Source of the DNA: Hydra vulgaris
Taxonomy: Eukaryota > Cnidaria > Hydrozoa > Anthoathecata > Hydridae
Direction: 5' to 3'
DNA: 64,000 nucleotides
NCBI RefSeq assembly: GCF_038396675.1
Contig: NC_088926.1
Coordinates: forward strand, 34,522,501-34,586,500
In this document: positions 60,501 through 64,000 of the stretch, piece by piece
How positions within the stretch are numbered: the first letter of the stretch is position 1
Layout of the letters: each line of letters starts with the position of its first letter
Position numbers and translations under genes: made by a program
Notes under the pieces: generated by a model
Databases searched by the model: none
What the model saw: the letters and a program-made list of their open reading frames with translations, nothing else
What the model was told of the DNA's origin: nothing

Positions 60501-61210
60501 ATCTCTAAAATGAGAATCCGATGAACTGATGAAAAACTCAGTATATTTTAATTTCAAAGAATCTTGTTTTTAACTTAAGGTTATTATCTTTAAAATGATC
60601 AGTTATTATTCAAACAACATCAACATACAAATAGTATTTTTTTTCTTGAGGCTTAATATATATCTATCACTTTTAAAATTAATAATGGTGGCATGTCTCT
60701 CTCACAATTGATTGTCGCTCTCTCATGCACAGAGAGCAACAATTTGTTCAAAACTTTATTACTTTTTAAAGTGTTTAAATTAAATTCAGTTTTTTTTAAT
60801 CATTTTTAAAATTCCAATAAAATATTTTATTGTTCACAAAGTATCAATAGTAATATATATGTAAAATAAATGTATAAAATAAATAACAGAGTATAAAAGT
60901 ATTCATTTATAAATAAATCAATTTGTCAATAACTAATACTTTGAGATTAATTATTATATTAATAAAAAATTATTAATATAATAATCTATAATAATTACAT
61001 AGTTTTCACAAGCTCCGTGTCTTTTCTCGATTCTCGATTGAGACCTCTTAATCCAATGTTTGAAAACCCAAAAATGAAAAGTTTTGTAATTAAAAAATAT
61101 ATATATTAAGAAAGATGGCCACCTGGCTTTTATAAATTTGTGATAAAACAATCTATTCTCTATTCAAGAAAATTTTATACCTGGAGGGACTTCTTCTTCT
61201 TCGAGGAGAT
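54559..61210 (-). CDS. SR-type splicing factor, RS domain and tail (3' part)
   Basis: Exons in transcript order are 61210-61181 (30 nt), 60504-60175, 59961-59884, 55526-55480 (47 nt) and 54659-54559 (stop TAG at 54561-54559), with matching phases. The product is about 196 residues of Arg/Ser dipeptides: SPRRRRSPSR, DRRRRSRRSISRSRSPRRKS, many KSKSPKR repeats, then RRSRSKSPRKKSKKSISRSP. It ends in a Lys/Glu-rich tail (KKKKKDKSKEVEKSTEEREK, STKSKKKKK, SSSRE). RS domains are phosphorylated by SRPK/CLK kinases and recruit spliceosome parts in the nucleus. The K-rich tail suits SRSF11/SREK1-like proteins, but RS repeats alone cannot decide the ortholog, and the RRM lies beyond 64000. Most introns interrupt Arg codons in phase 2. 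The donor after 60175 is GC (AAG/GCATTT); a GT alternative at about 60156 would insert six foreign residues. Confidence 0.8.
55599..55669. repeat. 71-bp perfect palindrome
   Basis: 35-bp arms separated by a single C: the left arm runs ATCCATTATATC...GGTTATAAAAC and the right arm GTTTTATAACC...GATATAATGGAT. No mismatch seen. Confidence 0.97.
55823..55905. repeat. 26-bp minisatellite, three copies
   Basis: The unit GGAGAAGTGGAAGTAAGAAT then AAGGTA is repeated about three times with small changes. Confidence 0.85.
56838..56925 (+). mobile_element. SINE family 1, 3' fragment
   Basis: Matches the last 85 bp of the 58611 element (AGTTATAACCACAATTAAGT, GTAGCCTCCTCGTCTGTAGT, TTCTCGGCCTTGAGAAGGTG). 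The tRNA-like head is missing (5' truncation). Confidence 0.85.
58611..58861 (+). mobile_element. tRNA-derived SINE, family 1, full copy
   Basis: A tRNA-like head (58611-58683) with A-box TGGTATAGTGGTAGAGCG, a loop CTCAC-TTTATAA-GCGAG, and B-box GAGTTCGATCCCC (58661-58673). A body of about 150 bp follows with CTCAGCGCAGCGGCCTTG and GGCCTTCTCGGCCTTGGGGA, then an A tail of about 19 at 58843-58861. It carries RNA polymerase III promoter boxes but no conventional acceptor stem, so it is a SINE and not a tRNA. Confidence 0.9.
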
Positions 61211-61967
61211 CTATATTGATTAAAAAAACAACTTGAAGTAAAAAACTTTATAACTGCAAGAATATATGTACATGTCTCTAAAATTAAATATAAATAAATG
61301 AAATAATAAAAATGATGAAATATAAAAAATGAAAATCAAATATGAAAACTAAAAATAAAATCAACTTAAAAAAAAAAAAATTATAAAATATTTTTATTTG
61401 ATAAATTATTGATTTGAAAAATAAAAATAATATATTATGATTTTAATAAATTTGAATTGATGACGTTTAAGAAAAGATTCAAAATGAATTCCAACTGATG
61501 ATTATAAAGAAAACACTTTGTAAAAAATAAGAGTGTTTGCTTTTTAAAATATCTTAATCATCAGTAAACACCACAATTAGTTAAAATTAATAATCAAGTA
61601 ATGAAGTGTTTACAATCTCAAAGATAATTACTAAGTAAAATTTATTTTGAAATATGCAACCTTATAAGTTTATTCATTGAAATTAGTAAAATTTCATTAC
61701 TTGTTTTATCATGCTAATGTTTTAAATAACAAAATTGTACTATTTAATAAAAATAACTAAATAATACGACATAATAATAAAAAATTAACTCTATGTTAAG
61801 TTTTACCATTGAAGCTAATTTAAAACTAATTTTGTTTATTTTTAAACATTATTATCAAAAGATATGTTTAACCCTGGGAATTAGGAAAAATGTGGTTGGC
61901 AATTTTTAATTTGCCGACCTCAATCTACTAGAGGTTGGCAATAAAAAAAATGGATACAAAGATCTTA

Positions 61968-62027
61968 CCATAAAATATCGAAACGAGGTCAGCAACTTTT
62001 TCCCGACCTTAAACACTTTTAAATTAC
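61968..62027 (+). repeat. Degraded dispersed repeat, copy 2
   Basis: TTACCATAAAATATCGAAAC onward aligns with 12731-12790 in the same orientation, about 80% identity by eye, ending in the shared AAACACTTTT. Confidence 0.6.
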
Positions 62028-62494
62028 AGCTCACAGTTTTTTATTGTCTTGAACGACAGCAAATACTAAATCACATGAATGGTTTTATAGCCGACAAATC
62101 CATAACAACCAATAAAGAAAAGGAAATAGTACTATTTTCAAAAATTAAAGGAAAGATTATATCTAAGCAAAGAAAAAAATACAAATTAAAATCAACCGAT
62201 GATGCAACAAACAGTTCTAATACCAAAAATATTGTTGAACTTGCAAGTGCAGAATCAAGAAATACGGTATTAGCACCAGCATCAACTAAAACTGAACATA
62301 AGAACATTTTTATCAGATTGATCGAACCACTTCAGAACAATATGAGTTTAACAGGCTTAATTAAAGGAAAGTGGCAAATAATGATCCTGAAAATATTAAT
62401 AACCCATACTTTTTTTTGATTTGTCATCAATGTATCTAAGACCCTTTAAATTAACAAACATTCAAAACACCTATTTGTTAAATGGCAAAAAGAA

Positions 62495-62602
62495 AATATT
62501 GCACGCTCTATACCTATCAATACACAATAATATTGCACGCTCTATACCTATCAATACACAATAATATTGCACGCTCTATACCTATCAATACACAATAATA
62601 TT
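62495..62602 (+). repeat. 34-bp tandem repeat, three copies
   Basis: The unit AATATTGCACGCTCTATACC then TATCAATACACAAT occurs three times without visible differences, then AATATTAATC. Confidence 0.95.
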
Positions 62603-62687
62603 AATCATAACAGAAAACAATTTAGCTCAGTTCAAGACTATTCAAACGTCAAATACTTATCAAAATCAATTTAAATTAATTATACAT

Positions 62688-62800
62688 TTGCTTTACAAAT
62701 TAATTTCACTTAAAGCCCTAACAAACACTTTAAAATATGATGTCATTTTTATAACTGAAACTTTGGTAACAATATTTCAATGTAGTTCAAAAATTATCCA
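62688..62800 (+). pseudogene. LINE endonuclease fragment
   Basis: LKALTNTLKYDVIFITETL resembles the early part of the LINE APE endonuclease, where 'L...YDVIFITETW' carries the catalytic Glu. Only about 35 codons; no other domain part is near. Confidence 0.5.
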
Positions 62801-62844
62801 GGTCATTTTTAAAAATTTATTTTTAAAAATCCAGAATATATTTT

Positions 62845-62845
<1 letters not shown>

Positions 62846-62907
<62 letters not shown>
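62846..62907 (+). repeat. (CA)n microsatellite
   Basis: About 31 CA dinucleotides without interruption. Confidence 0.97.
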
Positions 62908-62909
<2 letters not shown>

Positions 62910-63093
62910 TAATCTGGAATTTATTTCCCTAATATTAGTCTTAATTTAGCTTTACGTTAATTACTTTTGAAATTTTATTTAAATTTTACTTATTTTTTAG
63001 TAAGGCCAATGACTAAAAAAGTTAAAAAACAAATATATTTTGAAAATTTATTTAAACTTGTATTTACCGAAAAAATTTTAGAAATGGGGAAAA

Positions 63094-63156
63094 TCTGGAC
63101 TTCCAGATATTTTCTTCCCCGGAAAAAAAGTCAAAGAAAATATCTGGAAGTCCAGA
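63094..63156. repeat. Hairpin with 23-bp perfect arms
   Basis: Arms 63094-63116 and 63134-63156 (TCTGGACTTCCAGATATTTT and complement), with a 17-nt loop containing CCCCGGAAAAAAAG. Confidence 0.95.
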
Positions 63157-63552
63157 GAAAGATAATCACAGACACTTACATGACTATAATATAAATTAAC
63201 AGGTAAGTCAGTGATGTTGCAGTCTATATAAATGATGAACTGAAACTGTTTAAAGTTTTATGCATCAATTGAACTGTAAAGCTGTAGAACATATATGGTG
63301 TACTGTAACAACAAATGATTATTCTATCAAACATTTATACCTTGAACAGCCAATGTTAGCATTGTTAGTTTTAGTGTTAGATGCAATTTAAAATAAATTG
63401 TTTAGTGATATGTGCTTAGCCAGATATTTAATTTTAACAAGTTAACATGGAATGAAGACATAGCATCCACATCGGTAGGCGCCTTAACTAGATCATCAAT
63501 TTGTGCATACTCTTAAAGATAATTTAATTGACTGGGATGTTTTGTTTATTTC

Positions 63553-63588
63553 TAAGAACACAACACAACGTTATGTGTTGTGTTCTTA
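63553..63588. repeat. Hairpin with 15-bp perfect arms
   Basis: TAAGAACACAACACA, six-base spacer ACGTTA, then TGTGTTGTGTTCTTA. Confidence 0.95.
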
Positions 63589-64000
63589 CAAGTAAAATAT
63601 TTTTCTCAGTACAATTGTTTATGCTATAAATTGATAGCTTGTTGAAAGAATAACTTTGACCAAATGTACAATGTTTTAGCAAAAAAGAACCACTTTTGAA
63701 TTTTTGTTAAACAAACCAGATCCTGAATTATACCAGTTCTTGATAAATTCAAGCAGGTTTGCAATCAAATTAAAAAGGAACTATAAAAATACAATAGTTC
63801 AAAACAATTCAAAGAAACTGCTATTTAGTTAAATCAAAGCAAAAAAAAAATAAAATGAAATCAGCGCTATGCATAATTTAAACAATGACATTAACACTTT
63901 AGATCCCAAGAAAAGTTAAAAAGTTTCTCCAATGCCAAAATTTACAATTTAAACTACCAGTTTAGTGTCCAAGACATAAGTTCAATTAGAAAAAGTTGCA

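Larger units (their letters stand above)
61211..64000. other. Intron or upstream region of the SR gene, repeat-bearing
   Basis: The next upstream SR exon must be here or beyond, but I found no RS or RRM exon. A plus-strand open frame at 62075-62419 (114 codons) contains LFSKIKGKIISKQRKKYKLK but no recognisable domain. Other contents are listed separately. Confidence 0.5.

Noticed and set aside
60133-60513. Plus-strand 126-codon open frame rich in Leu/Asp
   Set aside because: It is the antisense shadow of the RS-domain exon, whose periodic codons suppress stops on the other strand.
62075-62419. 114-codon open frame as a gene
   Set aside because: No domain, no splice context and no known relative; the minus strand there is also open. 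Kept only as a note in the region entry.
62688-62912. Open frame ending in Thr-His repeats
   Set aside because: The Thr-His part is just the (CA)n microsatellite; only the short LINE endonuclease piece before it is meaningful.

Overview
The window is AT-rich metazoan DNA with short, intron-split genes, strong splice signals and a heavy load of decayed CR1/L2-like LINEs, hAT and Tc1/mariner transposons and tRNA-derived SINEs. Base composition, gene structure and repeat types point to a cnidarian, most likely Hydra. The organism is an inference; no species-specific marker was checked.

Layout. (1) 28-469, plus strand: the last two exons of a PIF1-type DNA helicase. (2) 1.8-3.1 kb: a fossil LINE reverse transcriptase. 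(3) 4.3-16.7 kb, minus strand: a nearly complete polypyrimidine tract-binding protein (PTB) gene. I placed 13 coding exons covering the N-terminal segment and all four RRMs, about 498 residues; the first few codons are not located. One exon is exactly 34 nt, as in vertebrate PTBP1/PTBP2, and skipping it causes an immediate premature stop. The introns carry a Tc1-type MITE and a small tandem array of copies of a 5' splice site. (4) 18.8-19.4 kb: a 629-bp palindromic fold-back element. (5) 20.1-22.5 kb: degraded minus-strand LINEs. (6) 23.2-29.1 kb: a four-level nest, with a 109-bp MITE inside a plus-strand LINE, inside a minus-strand LINE, inside a hAT transposase gene; direct repeats are visible at each junction. 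(7) 29.2-45.2 kb: a 16-kb composite consisting of a broken Tc1/IS630-like transposase and a 14-kb minisatellite, closed at both ends by the same inverted 47-bp terminal sequence. The minisatellite looks like a hugely expanded terminal inverted repeat. (8) 45.2-53 kb: LINE fragments, a 51-bp satellite, two SINE families and a broken copy of a multi-exon transposon-like gene of a family I cannot name. (9) 54.6-61.2 kb, minus strand: the 3' part of an SR-type splicing factor gene (RS domain and Lys-rich tail), with its N-terminus beyond the window. (10) 61.2-64 kb: repeats and small hairpins.

The only host genes I can support are PIF1 (genome maintenance) and two splicing regulators, PTB and the SR protein, both on the minus strand. 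Several near-perfect palindromes are scattered through the window (fold-back, 71 bp, 49 bp, 36 bp) and are a notable structural theme.
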